In this document: piece after piece, positions 8,340-17,579 of the stretch | Layout of the letters: each line of letters begins with the position of its first letter | Numbering within the stretch: the first letter of the stretch is position 1 | Origin: Myxococcus eversor | GTDB lineage: Bacteria > Myxococcota > Myxococcia > Myxococcales > Myxococcaceae | Assembly (NCBI RefSeq): GCF_010894455.1 | Contig: NZ_JAAIXY010000002.1 | Coordinates: 725,042-789,041 of the forward strand | DNA: 64,000 bases | Direction of reading: 5' to 3' | Notes under the pieces: generated by a model | Seen by the model: the letters and a program-made list of their open reading frames with translations, nothing else | What the model was told of the DNA's origin: nothing | The model's database searches: none | Position numbers and translations under genes: made by a program

Positions 8340-9248
8340 GTGGACCGTCTCCGTGCTTTTGAAGTCTTCGCCTCCGTCGTCCAGCGGGGAAGCTTCACCC
8401 AGGCAGCGGACGCGCTCGACACGTCGGCGGCCAACGTCACGCGCTATGTGCACGAGCTGGAGCGACACCTCGGCACACGCCTGCTCAACCGCACGTCACG
8501 TCGAGTGTCGCTGACGGAGAGCGGCAAGGCACTGTACGAGCGAGCACGCACCATCCTGGAGGAGGTGGCGGAGGCCGAGGCCCTGGCATCCGCGAGCACC
8601 GTCCAGGCACGGGGCCGCCTGCGCCTCAATGCGCCGCTGAGCTTCGGCATCCTGCATCTGGCGCCGTTGTGGCCGCGCTTCCTCGCGCGTCATCCGGAGG
8701 TCGAGCTGGACGTGTCGCTCTCCGACCGTGTCGTGGACCTGGTCGAGGAGGGCTATGACCTGGCCATCCGAATCTCGCGCGGTGGAGCGGGGAGCAACAT
8801 CGGTCGGCGAATCTCCACTTCGCACAACCTGGTCTGCGCGTCGCCCGAGTACCTGGCCCAACACGGTGTGCCCAGGCAGTTGGACGACCTCTCCAAGCAT
8901 GTCTGCGTCGCATACAGCAACTCGTCGATGGCCGAGGAGTGGCCGCTCACGGACTCCGAGGGCAGGACTCAGGTCGTGCACATGCGCAGTGTGATGCAGA
9001 GCAACAACGGCGACACCGTCCGAGCAGCCGCGCTCGCGGGCCGTGGACTGATATGGCAGCCCGGCTTCCTGATTGGCGAGGACCTGCGAGCGGGGCGACT
9101 GGTGCGAGTCCTGCCGGAGTATTCGCTGCCGGACATCGACATCCTCGCCATCTATCCCAGCCGGAGACACCTCTCCGCCAAGGTCCGGCTGATGATCGAC
9201 TTCCTCGTCGAGCAGTTCCGAGGCACGCCACCCTGGGAGCGGACGTAA
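8340..9248 (+). CDS. LysR family transcriptional regulator
   Basis: A 302-residue regulator with an N-terminal winged helix-turn-helix (MDRLRAFEVF, then GSFTQAADALDTSAANVTR) and a LysR substrate-binding domain from about residue 90. The GTG start at 8340 follows GGGAGG at good spacing. The sequence resembles the CrgA/YafC-like subgroup (LSDRVVDLVEEGYDLAIRI). It probably regulates the divergent SDR gene through the palindromes at 8260-8322. The inducer is unknown. Confidence 0.93.
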   Translation: MDRLRAFEVFASVVQRGSFTQAADALDTSAANVTRYVHELERHLGTRLLNRTSRRVSLTESGKALYERARTILEEVAEAEALASASTVQARGRLRLNAPLSFGILHLAPLWPRFLARHPEVELDVSLSDRVVDLVEEGYDLAIRISRGGAGSNIGRRISTSHNLVCASPEYLAQHGVPRQLDDLSKHVCVAYSNSSMAEEWPLTDSEGRTQVVHMRSVMQSNNGDTVRAAALAGRGLIWQPGFLIGEDLRAGRLVRVLPEYSLPDIDILAIYPSRRHLSAKVRLMIDFLVEQFRGTPPWERT

Positions 9249-9307
9249 GCAGTACTCCCAGGGCCGGACTGGCGAGTCGTGGACGACGCGAAGTAGAGGT
9301 CCGCGCG

Positions 9308-10402
9308 TCAGAAGAGGACGACGCCCCGGGCATTCACTCCGCTGTTCATGTCGGTGAAGGCCCGGTCGAGTTGGTCCAGCGTGTACGTCGTCGTCACCAG
9401 CTCATCCAGCTTGAGCTTCTTCTGCGTGTAGAGCTCCAGCAGCCGGGGCATGTCGCGGTGGATGTCCGCGGTCCCGAACCAGGAGCCGAGCAGCCGCTTC
9501 TCGAACAGGGGCAGCACAAAGACGTTCAGGCTGATCTGCTCCTTCACGCTACCCACGCCGACGACGACACACGTGCCAGCCTTGCGCGTGCACTGGTAGG
9601 CCTGCTCGATGGTCTCCTTGCGGCCCACCGCTTCGTACGCGTAGTCCGCGCCACGTCCCTTCGTCAGCTCGCGAATGGCGGCCACCGGGTCCGTCTCGCG
9701 CGCGTCGATGACATCCGTCGCGCCGAAGACCTTGGCGAACTCCAGCTTCCTCGGGTGGACGTCCACCGCGATGATGCGCTCCGCCCCGGCAATCACCGCG
9801 CCCTGGATGATGTTCAGCCCCACGCCGCCCGTGCCGAACACCACCACCGAGCCACCGGGCGGCATCTGCGCCGTGTTGAGCACCGCGCCCACGCCCGTCG
9901 TCACCGCGCAGCCAATCAGCGCGGCCTTGTCCAGCGGCGCGTCCTCCGGGAGCTTCACCGCCGCTCGCGCTGGCACCACCGCGTACTCCGCCAGCGCGCC
10001 GAGCGCGGAGAAGACATTCAGCTCCCGCGAGTCCTTGTGCAACCGCGAGCTGCCGTCCGGCATCCGGTTGCTCGCGTTGATGCGCTCGCCCAGCTCACAC
10101 AGGTTCGGACGTTGGATTCGACAGAAGTAACACTCGCCACATTGGGCGACCCACGAGAGGACGACCTTGTCGCCCTTCTTCACGTGCGTGACGTCCTCGC
10201 CTACTTCCTCGACGATGCCCGCGCCCTCGTGTCCCAGCACACAGGGGAGCTTCATCTTCACGGTGCCGTTCACCACGGACAGGTCCGTGTGACAGACACC
10301 ACAGGCGACCATGCGGACGAGCAGCTCGCGCGCCTTGGGCGGCTCGAAGCTCACGTCGGTGATGGTCAGCACGTCCTTCTCGAAACACACGGCGGCCTTC
10401 AT
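9308..10402 (-). CDS. Zinc-dependent alcohol dehydrogenase (MDR family)
   Basis: A 364-residue medium-chain dehydrogenase that would oxidise an alcohol to an aldehyde with NAD(P)+. It has the GHEGAGIVEEVG motif, a structural zinc cluster CGECYFCRIQRPNLC, catalytic Cys in CGVCHTD, and the nucleotide fold motif GTGGVGLNIIQG. The ATG at 10402 is used because the longer open frame to 10648 is antisense-like sequence over the neighbouring gene. The form resembles class III-like and aryl/benzyl alcohol dehydrogenases. It lies 52 bases downstream of the aldehyde dehydrogenase on the same strand, so alcohol to acid conversion is probably encoded by the pair. Confidence 0.9.
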   Translation of the reverse strand: MKAAVCFEKDVLTITDVSFEPPKARELLVRMVACGVCHTDLSVVNGTVKMKLPCVLGHEGAGIVEEVGEDVTHVKKGDKVVLSWVAQCGECYFCRIQRPNLCELGERINASNRMPDGSSRLHKDSRELNVFSALGALAEYAVVPARAAVKLPEDAPLDKAALIGCAVTTGVGAVLNTAQMPPGGSVVVFGTGGVGLNIIQGAVIAGAERIIAVDVHPRKLEFAKVFGATDVIDARETDPVAAIRELTKGRGADYAYEAVGRKETIEQAYQCTRKAGTCVVVGVGSVKEQISLNVFVLPLFEKRLLGSWFGTADIHRDMPRLLELYTQKKLKLDELVTTTYTLDQLDRAFTDMNSGVNARGVVLF

Positions 10403-10454
10403 GGGGGCTCCTGATTCGGAGGGGAACAGCGAGAGGGGGGACGACAGACGAACG

Positions 10455-11873
10455 TCAGAGCTGCATCGCCTTGAGCTCCTGGAACTCCTCCAGTCCGTAC
10501 CGGCCCAGCTCACGGCCATGTCCGGACTGTCGGTAGCCACCGAACGGCGCCAGCGGGTTGAAGCGGCCTCCGTTGATGTCCACCTGACCGGTGCGCATCC
10601 GCCGAGCCACCCGCTTCGCCCGCTCCACATCCTCCGACCAGACGCCACCGGCGAGGCCGTAGATGGTGCTGTTCGCGATGCGGACCGCGTCGTCCTCGTC
10701 GTCGTACGGCATGATGGCGAGCACGGGGCCGAAGATTTCCTCCTGCGCGATGCACATCTCCGGCGTGACGTTCGCGAAGACGGTGGGCTTCACGTAGTAG
10801 CCCTTCGAGAGCCCCTCGGGCTGCTCGGGTCCACCGGCGACGAGCTTCGCGCCCTCGCGAATGCCCTGTTGGATGTACTCACGGACACGAGTGCGCTGCG
10901 CGTCGGAGATGACCGGACCGAGCTTCGCCTCGCCCTTGAACGGGTCGCCCACGGTGAAGCCCGCGGCGACTTCGGCGGCGATCTTCACGGCCTCTTCATG
11001 TTGCGCGCGCGGCACGAGCAGGCGCGTGTGCGCCGTGCACGTCTGCCCGCTGTTGAGGAAGCAGTTGCCGACGCTCCGCTTCACGGCGGTCTTGAGGTTC
11101 GCGTCGTCGAGGATGATGGACGCGGACTTCCCGCCCAGCTCCAGGGACACGCGCTTGACGGTGGCTGACGCCAGCTCCGACACCCGGCGTCCCGCCCGCG
11201 TCGAGCCCGTGAAGGACACCATGTCCACCTCGGGGTGACGCACGAGCGCCTCGCCGACGATGGGGCCCGTCCCCGAGACGAGGTTGAAGACCCCGGGTGG
11301 CACACCGGCCTCGTGGAGAATCTCCGCGAGCATGAAGGCGTTGAGCGGGGCCACTTCGCTCGGCTTGAGAACGATGGTGCAGCCCGCCGCCAGCGCGGGG
11401 GCCACCTTCGCGATGGTCTGATGGAGCGGATAGTTCCACGGGGTGATGCAGGCGACGACGCCCACCGGCTCGCGCACCACCAGCGAGTTGCCCACCTGCT
11501 CCTCGAAGGACAGGTCCTGGAGGAGCTGCACATAGGTGCCCGTCACGGCGATGGGCGTGCCCACCTGGATGGGCTTCGACAACGCGATGGGCATGCCCAG
11601 CTCGCCCGTAATCGTCCGGGCCAGCTCATCCTGTCGGGCAGTCAGCCCCGCCTGGAGCCGACGCAGCAGGGCCGCGCGCGCCTCGACGGGATGGGTAGAC
11701 CAGGTGTCGAAGGCGGCACGCGCGGCGCGCACCGCGCGGTCCACGTCCTCCACGGTGCCTTCGGGGATTCGCCCCATGACCTCCTCGGTGGAGGCGCTGA
11801 GCACATCGATGTGTCCCGTCCCTCGGGACGCCACCCACTCACCGTGGATGTAGAGCTTGTCGTAGACCTGCAT
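10455..11873 (-). CDS. NAD(P)-dependent aldehyde dehydrogenase
   Basis: A 472-residue aldehyde dehydrogenase. Visible are PWNYPL in the cofactor domain, [11 protein letters not shown], the general-base region LELGGKSA and the catalytic cysteine in NSGQTCTA. The length is normal. It sits between thiolase (36 bases upstream) and alcohol dehydrogenase on the same strand. The expected role is oxidation of the aldehyde made by the alcohol dehydrogenase to a carboxylic acid, which the CoA ligase at 2597 could activate (inference from context). Confidence 0.93.
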   Translation of the reverse strand: MQVYDKLYIHGEWVASRGTGHIDVLSASTEEVMGRIPEGTVEDVDRAVRAARAAFDTWSTHPVEARAALLRRLQAGLTARQDELARTITGELGMPIALSKPIQVGTPIAVTGTYVQLLQDLSFEEQVGNSLVVREPVGVVACITPWNYPLHQTIAKVAPALAAGCTIVLKPSEVAPLNAFMLAEILHEAGVPPGVFNLVSGTGPIVGEALVRHPEVDMVSFTGSTRAGRRVSELASATVKRVSLELGGKSASIILDDANLKTAVKRSVGNCFLNSGQTCTAHTRLLVPRAQHEEAVKIAAEVAAGFTVGDPFKGEAKLGPVISDAQRTRVREYIQQGIREGAKLVAGGPEQPEGLSKGYYVKPTVFANVTPEMCIAQEEIFGPVLAIMPYDDEDDAVRIANSTIYGLAGGVWSEDVERAKRVARRMRTGQVDINGGRFNPLAPFGGYRQSGHGRELGRYGLEEFQELKAMQL

Positions 11874-11909
11874 GCGGTTCTCCCAACGTCAGAGGAAAGA
11901 GCGGAGCCG

Positions 11910-13106
11910 TCAGACGCGCTCCAGGACGGCGGCGATGCCCTGCCCCACCCCGATGCACATGCTGACGAGCGCGTAGCGACCACCAGAGACCTGGAGCTGG
12001 CGCGCGGCCGTCAGCGCCAGGCGCGCACCCGACGCTCCCAGCGGATGACCGACAGCGATGGCGCCGCCGTTCGGATTCACCCGACTGTCGTCCTCGCTCA
12101 GCTCCAGCAGCTTGAGGCAGCCGAGCACCTGCACGGCGAAGGCCTCGTTGATTTCGATGACGTCCAGGTCGGCCAGCGTCAGTCGTGCCCGCTCCAGCGC
12201 CTTGCGCGCGGCCGGGACGGGGCCCAGGCCCATGGTGCGAGGCGGAACCCCGGCAATCGCGGCCGAGACGATGCGCGCGAGCGGCTTGCACCCCGCATCC
12301 TCACCCACGTTGAGGGAGCCGATGAGCAGGGCCGCCGCGCCGTCATTGATGCCGGAGGCGTTGCCCGCGGTGACGACCCCATCCGCCGCGAGCGGCCTCA
12401 GTGTGGATAACTTGTCGAGCGTCGTGTCCGCGCGCGGGTGTTCATCCGTCGCCACGGTGGTGACGGTGCCCCGTCGCCCAGGAAGCTCCACGGGGACCAG
12501 CTCGCCGGAGAAGAAGCCACGGGCCTGGGCGGTGGCGTACTTCTGCTGGGACGCCAGGGCGAAGCGGTCCGTCGGCTCGCGACCTATACCCAAATCCCTC
12601 GCGATGTTGTCCGCCGTCTCCGGCATCGTGTCCCCGCCGAAGCGCGCCACGAGGCGTGCGTTGGGGAACCGCGCGCCCAGCGTCGTGTCGAAGACCTGAG
12701 CCTCGCGGCTGTAGGGCGACTCCGCCTTGCCCATCGCGAAGGGCGCGCGGCTCATGCTCTCCACGCCTCCCGCGACGAACAGCTCCCCCTGCCCCGTCAT
12801 CACGGAGCGCGCCGCGTCCAGCACCGCCGCGAGACCGCTGCCGCACAGCCGGTTCACCGTGACGCCGCCGGTTTCGATGGGCAGTCCCGAGAGCAGCGCC
12901 GCATGTCGCGCCACATTGCGACTGTCCTCACCCGCTTGATTGGCGCAGCCGATGACGACGTCCTCGACGGCACCGGGCTCGAAGGGGCCGCGCGTGAGCA
13001 ATGTCCGGATGACTCCGGAGAGGAGGTCATCGGGACGTACGGGAGCCAGGGCTCCGGCGTGGCGGCCGAACGGCGTGCGCAGCCCGTCGTAGATATAAGC
13101 ACTCAT
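11910..13106 (-). CDS. Acetyl-CoA C-acyltransferase (thiolase, 3-oxoadipyl-CoA thiolase-like)
   Basis: A 398-residue thiolase performing the last beta-oxidation step, splitting a 3-oxoacyl-CoA with CoA. The nucleophilic cysteine is Cys88 in NRLCGSGL, the catalytic histidine lies in GHPLGASGAR, and the second active-site cysteine in SMCIGVGQG. The N terminus, with YDGLRTPFGRHAGAL and RPDDLL, is close in form to the PcaF/PaaJ branch that handles 3-oxoadipyl-CoA, but sequence inspection cannot separate it from general fatty acid thiolases. The start at 13106 is 5 bases after the 3-hydroxyacyl-CoA dehydrogenase stop. Confidence 0.92.
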   Translation of the reverse strand: MSAYIYDGLRTPFGRHAGALAPVRPDDLLSGVIRTLLTRGPFEPGAVEDVVIGCANQAGEDSRNVARHAALLSGLPIETGGVTVNRLCGSGLAAVLDAARSVMTGQGELFVAGGVESMSRAPFAMGKAESPYSREAQVFDTTLGARFPNARLVARFGGDTMPETADNIARDLGIGREPTDRFALASQQKYATAQARGFFSGELVPVELPGRRGTVTTVATDEHPRADTTLDKLSTLRPLAADGVVTAGNASGINDGAAALLIGSLNVGEDAGCKPLARIVSAAIAGVPPRTMGLGPVPAARKALERARLTLADLDVIEINEAFAVQVLGCLKLLELSEDDSRVNPNGGAIAVGHPLGASGARLALTAARQLQVSGGRYALVSMCIGVGQGIAAVLERV

Positions 13107-13111
13107 GAGGG

Positions 13112-14635
13112 TCAGTTCTCCGGAGTGAGGAGGGAGACGCCGAGTCGGGCTCGGCGGGACAACCACGGACTTGCGCGATAGCGAGGGTCACCCGAGGCGG
13201 AGTGGATGGCCTCCAACACCTTCAGCAGCCTGCGGGGCCCGAGCGCGTCGCCCCAGGACAGCGGGCCTAAGGGATAGCCAAGCCCCAGCGTCACCGCGGC
13301 ATCGATGTCCTCGGGACTGGCGATGCGCTGCTGCGCGATGTCGCAGGCGATGTTGACGACCGTGGCGAGCACCCGCTGTGAGACGAAGCCCGTGCTGTCG
13401 TGGATGCGCGACACCGGAGTGCCATCCGCCGCGAGCAGCGACAGCGCCGAGTCCAGGAACGGCCGCCGTGTCACCGGCGTCGTCATCACCGTGCGGCGGC
13501 GCTCCGGACCGAACAAGAGGTCCACGGCCACGGTGCGCTCGGGGTCGACCTCCAGTGCCAGCGCCGTGGTCGTCGCATCCCTCCCCAGTGGGGCCACCAG
13601 ACACAGTGACTCCGGAGAGGGCTGCTCACCGTCATCCGGGAACCAACCCGCCGCACGCACCAGGGACAACAAGGCATCCCGCCAGGCGGGCTCATCGGCG
13701 GCGACCCACACCGGCCGACGCTCGCCCGAGGGAATCGCGGGCTCCGGCTCGACGCGGGGCTTGCCGCCTTCGTGGGAGTAGAAGCCCCGCCCGCTCTTGC
13801 GTCCGAGCAGTCCCGCCGTGAGTCGCTGCCTCAGGACGTACGACGGACGGAAGCGCGGCTCCTGGTAGAACTGCTCGTAGACGGACTCCATCACCGGGTG
13901 GGAGACGTCGAGCCCCGTCAAATCCAGCAGCTCGAAGGGCCCCATCCGGAACCCCGCCGCCTCGCGCAGCACCCGGTCGATGTCCGCGAAAGAAGCGACA
14001 CCTTCCTGGAGGATGCGCAGCGCCTCCGTGCCGAAGCCGCGTCCCGCGTGATTGACGATGAAGCCCGGCGTGTCCGCCGCGCGCACTGGCCGGTGCCCCA
14101 GACGATGGGCCAGCGCCACGAGAGCCTCGCCTACCCACGGCTCCGTGCGCGCGCCCTCGATGACCTCCACCACCTTCATCAACGGCACGGGGTTGAAGAA
14201 GTGGAAGCCTCCGACCCGACCCGGGCGCTCGCAGACGGAGGCGATGGCCGTCACCGACAACGACGAGGTGTTCGTGGCCAGGAGGCAGCCGGGGCCGACG
14301 ATTCCCTCCAGGCGCGTGAACAGCTCCTGCTTCACCCGGAGGTCCTCGACGATGGCCTCCACGACCACGTCACAGCCCGCGAGCGACGCCTCGCAGGGAA
14401 CGGGCTCCAATCGGGACGTCGCCGCTCGAGCCGCATCCGGCGACAAACGGCCCTTCGTCACCAGCGAGTCGAACATCGACGCGACGCTCGTGCGGGCTTC
14501 TTCCGCGGCCTGGGGACGCGCGTCGAACAGGCGCACCGTGATTCCGGCCTGCGCGGCGAGCTGGGCGATGCCGCGCCCCATGACACCCGTGCCGACCAGA
14601 CCCAGCGTGAGCGAGGGGGCTTGGACATCGACCAT
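13112..14635 (-). CDS. 3-hydroxyacyl-CoA dehydrogenase (PaaH/PaaC-like, two C-terminal domains)
   Basis: A 507-residue enzyme oxidising 3-hydroxyacyl-CoA to 3-oxoacyl-CoA with NAD+. It has an N-terminal Rossmann motif GLVGTGVMGRGIAQ, the HFFNPVPLMKVVEVI catalytic segment, and two 3HCDH C-terminal domains (about residues 190-285 and 400-490), an arrangement and length seen in the phenylacetate-pathway PaaH group. The ATG at 14635 gives this normal N terminus; extra upstream codons would read into the hydratase gene. One base separates it from the hydratase stop, so the genes are co-translated. Confidence 0.91.
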   Translation of the reverse strand: MVDVQAPSLTLGLVGTGVMGRGIAQLAAQAGITVRLFDARPQAAEEARTSVASMFDSLVTKGRLSPDAARAATSRLEPVPCEASLAGCDVVVEAIVEDLRVKQELFTRLEGIVGPGCLLATNTSSLSVTAIASVCERPGRVGGFHFFNPVPLMKVVEVIEGARTEPWVGEALVALAHRLGHRPVRAADTPGFIVNHAGRGFGTEALRILQEGVASFADIDRVLREAAGFRMGPFELLDLTGLDVSHPVMESVYEQFYQEPRFRPSYVLRQRLTAGLLGRKSGRGFYSHEGGKPRVEPEPAIPSGERRPVWVAADEPAWRDALLSLVRAAGWFPDDGEQPSPESLCLVAPLGRDATTTALALEVDPERTVAVDLLFGPERRRTVMTTPVTRRPFLDSALSLLAADGTPVSRIHDSTGFVSQRVLATVVNIACDIAQQRIASPEDIDAAVTLGLGYPLGPLSWGDALGPRRLLKVLEAIHSASGDPRYRASPWLSRRARLGVSLLTPEN

Positions 14636-14636
14636 G

Positions 14637-15407
14637 TCAGCGTCCCTCGAAGGCGGGCTTGCGCTTGTCCAGGAAGGCCCGCATGCCTTCCTTCTGGTCC
14701 CGGGTCGCGAAGAGGAGCTGGAACGCCTTGCGCTCCAGCAAGAGCGCCTCCGACAGCGACGCATCCTGGCCCGCGAGGACGACCTCCTTGATTTGCCGCA
14801 CGGCCAAGGGCGGCATGCGCGCCACCTTGCGCGCGAGCGCCAGCGCCCGCTCCAACACCTCGCCGTCCGGAACCACTTCCGTGACGAGCCCCATCGCCTC
14901 CGCTTCCCGGGCCGTCATCGGCTCACCGGTGAGCAGCAGCTTCATCGCCTTGAACTTCCCCACCGCCCGCGTCAGGCGTTGCGTGCCGCCCGCTCCCGGC
15001 ATGATGCCGACGCGAATCTCCGGCTGGCCAAAGCTGGCACCCTCGCCCGCGACAATCATGTCCGCGTGCATGGCCAGCTCACACCCACCCCCGAGCGCAA
15101 AGCCATTCACCGCGGCGATGACCGGGCTGGGGCACTCCACCAAGGACTGCCAGAGCCGATGTGTGTCTCGGAGCAAGAGCTCCACCGGCGTCGCCTCCGC
15201 CAGCGCCCGCAGGTCCGCGCCCGCCGCGAAGAACTCCGGACCGCCCGTCAGGACGATACAGCGGACGGCCGTGTCCGCTCCCAGCTCCAGGAAGCAGGCA
15301 GCCAGCTCCTGGCGCAGCTCCAATCCCAATGCATTGCGAACCTCGGGGCGGTGGAGTCGCACCAATGCGACCCCTTCCTCGGGCTTCTCAACGAGCACTT
15401 GAGCCAT
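14637..15407 (-). CDS. Enoyl-CoA hydratase/isomerase family protein
   Basis: A 256-residue crotonase-fold enzyme that would hydrate a 2-enoyl-CoA. Visible features are the N-terminal HRPEVRNALG, the oxyanion-hole region AAGADL, ALGGGCELAMHAD and the catalytic-region EIRVGIMPGAGGTQRL. The start is ATG 15407; the 47 codons upstream in the open frame cover the regulatory region and are not taken as coding. It is the first gene of the minus-strand operon and is divergent from the IclR regulator, with a palindromic operator candidate 26 bases upstream. Confidence 0.92.
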   Translation of the reverse strand: MAQVLVEKPEEGVALVRLHRPEVRNALGLELRQELAACFLELGADTAVRCIVLTGGPEFFAAGADLRALAEATPVELLLRDTHRLWQSLVECPSPVIAAVNGFALGGGCELAMHADMIVAGEGASFGQPEIRVGIMPGAGGTQRLTRAVGKFKAMKLLLTGEPMTAREAEAMGLVTEVVPDGEVLERALALARKVARMPPLAVRQIKEVVLAGQDASLSEALLLERKAFQLLFATRDQKEGMRAFLDKRKPAFEGR

Positions 15408-15432
15408 GGGCCGGTCTCCATCAATTTCGCTG

Positions 15433-15451
15433 TGCGGAATTGAATTTCGCA
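15433..15451. promoter_or_regulatory. Palindromic operator candidate for the IclR regulator
   Basis: TGCGGAATT (15433-15441), G (15442), AATTTCGCA (15443-15451) form a 9-base inverted repeat with one mismatch around a single central base. It lies in the 106-base divergent region between the hydratase and iclR-type genes and immediately upstream of a sigma-70-like -35 element for the regulator gene. The half-site CGGAA is like those reported for IclR family proteins. Binding is inferred. Confidence 0.6.
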
Positions 15452-15455
15452 AACC

Positions 15456-15484
15456 TTGACCCATTTGTACTGTCTGTTTATCGT
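15456..15484 (+). promoter_or_regulatory. Sigma-70-like promoter for the IclR gene
   Basis: TTGACC (15456-15461) and TATCGT (15479-15484) are separated by 17 bases, a good spacing for a housekeeping promoter, and lie 30-58 bases upstream of the iclR-type ATG. The palindrome at 15433-15451 abuts the -35 element. Confidence 0.5.
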
Positions 15485-15513
15485 GAAGGCAATCCCGCAC
15501 TTTCAGGACCGCC

Positions 15514-16365
15514 ATGCGACGCTTCTCAGCCCTCTCATCTCCTCCCAATGACGTTGGTGCCCCCTACGTGGAGTCGCTGGAGCAGGTGGGCGAAGAAGAA
15601 GTGAAGGACCGTCAGTTCGTGACGGCGCTCGCGCGGGGGCTGGAAATCCTGCGCGCCTTCACGCCTCAGCGCCCCATGCTCGGCAACCAGGAGCTCGCGG
15701 CGAGCACGGGGCTGCCCAAGCCCACCATCTCCCGGCTCACGCACACGCTGACGCGGCTGGGCTACCTCACGTATTCCCAGCGACTGGGCAAGTACCAGCT
15801 CGGCACCCGTGTGCTGGCATTGGGCTTCGCGGCGCTGTCCAACATGGGGGTGCGCGACGTGGCGCGGCCCCTGATGCAGGACCTGGCGGACTACGCCAAC
15901 GTCCCCGTGTCCCTGGGCAGCCGAGACCGTTTGAATGTCGTGTACGTGGAGCACTGTCGCTCCACGGCGGCGGTGACGCTGCGGCTCGACATCGGCTCAC
16001 GGCTTCCGCTGGCCACCACGGCCATGGGGCGCGCGCTGCTCGTCGCGCTACCAGAGGGCGAGCGCCGCTACTTCATGGACCACATGGCGAAGCGGGAGCC
16101 GGAGAAGTGGCCGCGCCTCCAGGCCAGCATCGAGAAGGCGCTCGAGGAGTACCGCACCCACGGCTTCACGCTCTCCGTCGGCGACTGGGACAAGGACGTC
16201 AACGCCGTGGGCGTGCCCTTCATCGCGCCGGATGGCAGCGGCTTGCTGGCCTTCAACTGTGGCGGCCCGTCCTTCCTCCTCCCGCGCCAACGACTGCTCC
16301 TGGATATCGGGCCCCGCCTGGTGAACCTCGTCCGCAGCGTCGAAGCGGCCCTCCAGAATCGCTGA
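15514..16365 (+). CDS. IclR family transcriptional regulator
   Basis: A 283-residue regulator with an N-terminal winged helix-turn-helix (ALARGLEILRAF, then NQELAASTGLPKPTISRLT) and a C-terminal IclR effector-binding domain ending in GPRLVNLVRSV. The start is uncertain: ATG 15514 gives about 30 residues before the conserved domain; GTG at 15568 or 15601 would give a length nearer the family norm. It is divergent from the beta-oxidation operon and 17 bases upstream of an acyl-CoA dehydrogenase gene, so it probably controls both directions through the palindrome at 15433-15451. Confidence 0.9.
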   Translation: MRRFSALSSPPNDVGAPYVESLEQVGEEEVKDRQFVTALARGLEILRAFTPQRPMLGNQELAASTGLPKPTISRLTHTLTRLGYLTYSQRLGKYQLGTRVLALGFAALSNMGVRDVARPLMQDLADYANVPVSLGSRDRLNVVYVEHCRSTAAVTLRLDIGSRLPLATTAMGRALLVALPEGERRYFMDHMAKREPEKWPRLQASIEKALEEYRTHGFTLSVGDWDKDVNAVGVPFIAPDGSGLLAFNCGGPSFLLPRQRLLLDIGPRLVNLVRSVEAALQNR

Positions 16366-16382
16366 CAAGGAATCCCCTGCCC

Positions 16383-17534
16383 ATGATGCGCGAGGACGAC
16401 ACCCTGGACCCGCTGCTCACCATGCTCGAGCGCTTCGTGAAGGAGCGCTTGATTCCCAACGAGCATCGCGTCGCGGACGAGGACGCCATTCCCGCCGACA
16501 TCATCATGGAGATGCGTGGGCTGGGCCTGTTCGGCCTGTCCACCCCCGTGGAGTACGGCGGCATCGGGCTGAACATGAGCCAGGAGGTGCGGGTGGCCTT
16601 CGTGCTCGGTCAGACGTCGCCCGCGTTCCGCTCGCTCATCGGCACCAACAACGGCATCGGTTCGCAGGGAATCGTCCTGGACGGCACGGAGGAGCAGAAG
16701 AACAAGTACCTGCCCCGGCTGGCCTCGGGCGAGATTGTCGGCGCCTTCGCGCTGACGGAGCCGAACGCCGGCTCGGATGCCTCGTCTCTGAGGACCACGG
16801 CCCGGCGCGACGGTGACGTCTACGTGCTCAATGGCACCAAGCGCTTCATCACCAACGCGCCGGAGGCCGGGCTGTTCACGGTGATGGCGCGCACCAACCC
16901 CGACGAGAAGGGCGCGAGTGGCATCTCCGCGTTCCTCGTCGAAGCGGGCACGCCGGGGCTGCACATCGGCCCCGCCGACCGGAAGATGGGCCAGAAGGGC
17001 ACCCACACCGCCGACGTGCTGTTCGAGGACTGTCGCGTCCCGGCGACGCAGCTGCTCGGCGGCGTGGAGGGACAGGGCTTCAAGACGGCGATGAAGGTGC
17101 TGGACAGGGGCCGGCTCCACATCGCGGCCGTCTGTGTCGGCGTCTCCGAGCGCCTCATCCGCGAGAGCCTCCGCTACGCGATGGAGCGCGAGCAGTTCGG
17201 CAAGCCCATCGCGGAGTTCCAGCTCATCCAGGCGATGCTGGCCGACAGCCGCATGGAGGCCTACGCGGCCCGGTGCATGGTGCTGGACGCGGCCCTGCGC
17301 AGGGACCAGGGGCAGAACATCAGCACCGAGGCCTCCTGCTGCAAACTGTTCGCGAGCGAGATGGTGGGACGCGTCGCGGACCGCGCGGTGCAGATTTTCG
17401 GTGGGGCGGGCTACATCGCGGATTACGGCATCGAACGCTTCTATCGCGATGTGCGCCTCTTCAGGCTCTACGAAGGCACCAGTCAAATCCAGCAACTGGT
17501 CATCGCGCGCAATATGATGCGCGAGGCGAGCTGA
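16383..17534 (+). CDS. Acyl-CoA dehydrogenase
   Basis: A 383-residue flavoenzyme catalysing the first, FAD-dependent step of beta-oxidation. The FAD-binding signature [16 protein letters not shown] is present, and the catalytic glutamate is expected in [11 protein letters not shown] near the C terminus. The tandem ATG codons at 16383/16386 are used as start, 17 bases after the IclR gene. With the ligase (2597), hydratase, dehydrogenase and thiolase, it completes a beta-oxidation set in this window. Confidence 0.92.
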   Translation: MMREDDTLDPLLTMLERFVKERLIPNEHRVADEDAIPADIIMEMRGLGLFGLSTPVEYGGIGLNMSQEVRVAFVLGQTSPAFRSLIGTNNGIGSQGIVLDGTEEQKNKYLPRLASGEIVGAFALTEPNAGSDASSLRTTARRDGDVYVLNGTKRFITNAPEAGLFTVMARTNPDEKGASGISAFLVEAGTPGLHIGPADRKMGQKGTHTADVLFEDCRVPATQLLGGVEGQGFKTAMKVLDRGRLHIAAVCVGVSERLIRESLRYAMEREQFGKPIAEFQLIQAMLADSRMEAYAARCMVLDAALRRDQGQNISTEASCCKLFASEMVGRVADRAVQIFGGAGYIADYGIERFYRDVRLFRLYEGTSQIQQLVIARNMMREAS

Positions 17535-17579
17535 GCCGTCCCCGCGAGGCGCCGGCACCGTCCCGCCTTGGGAGCATGC

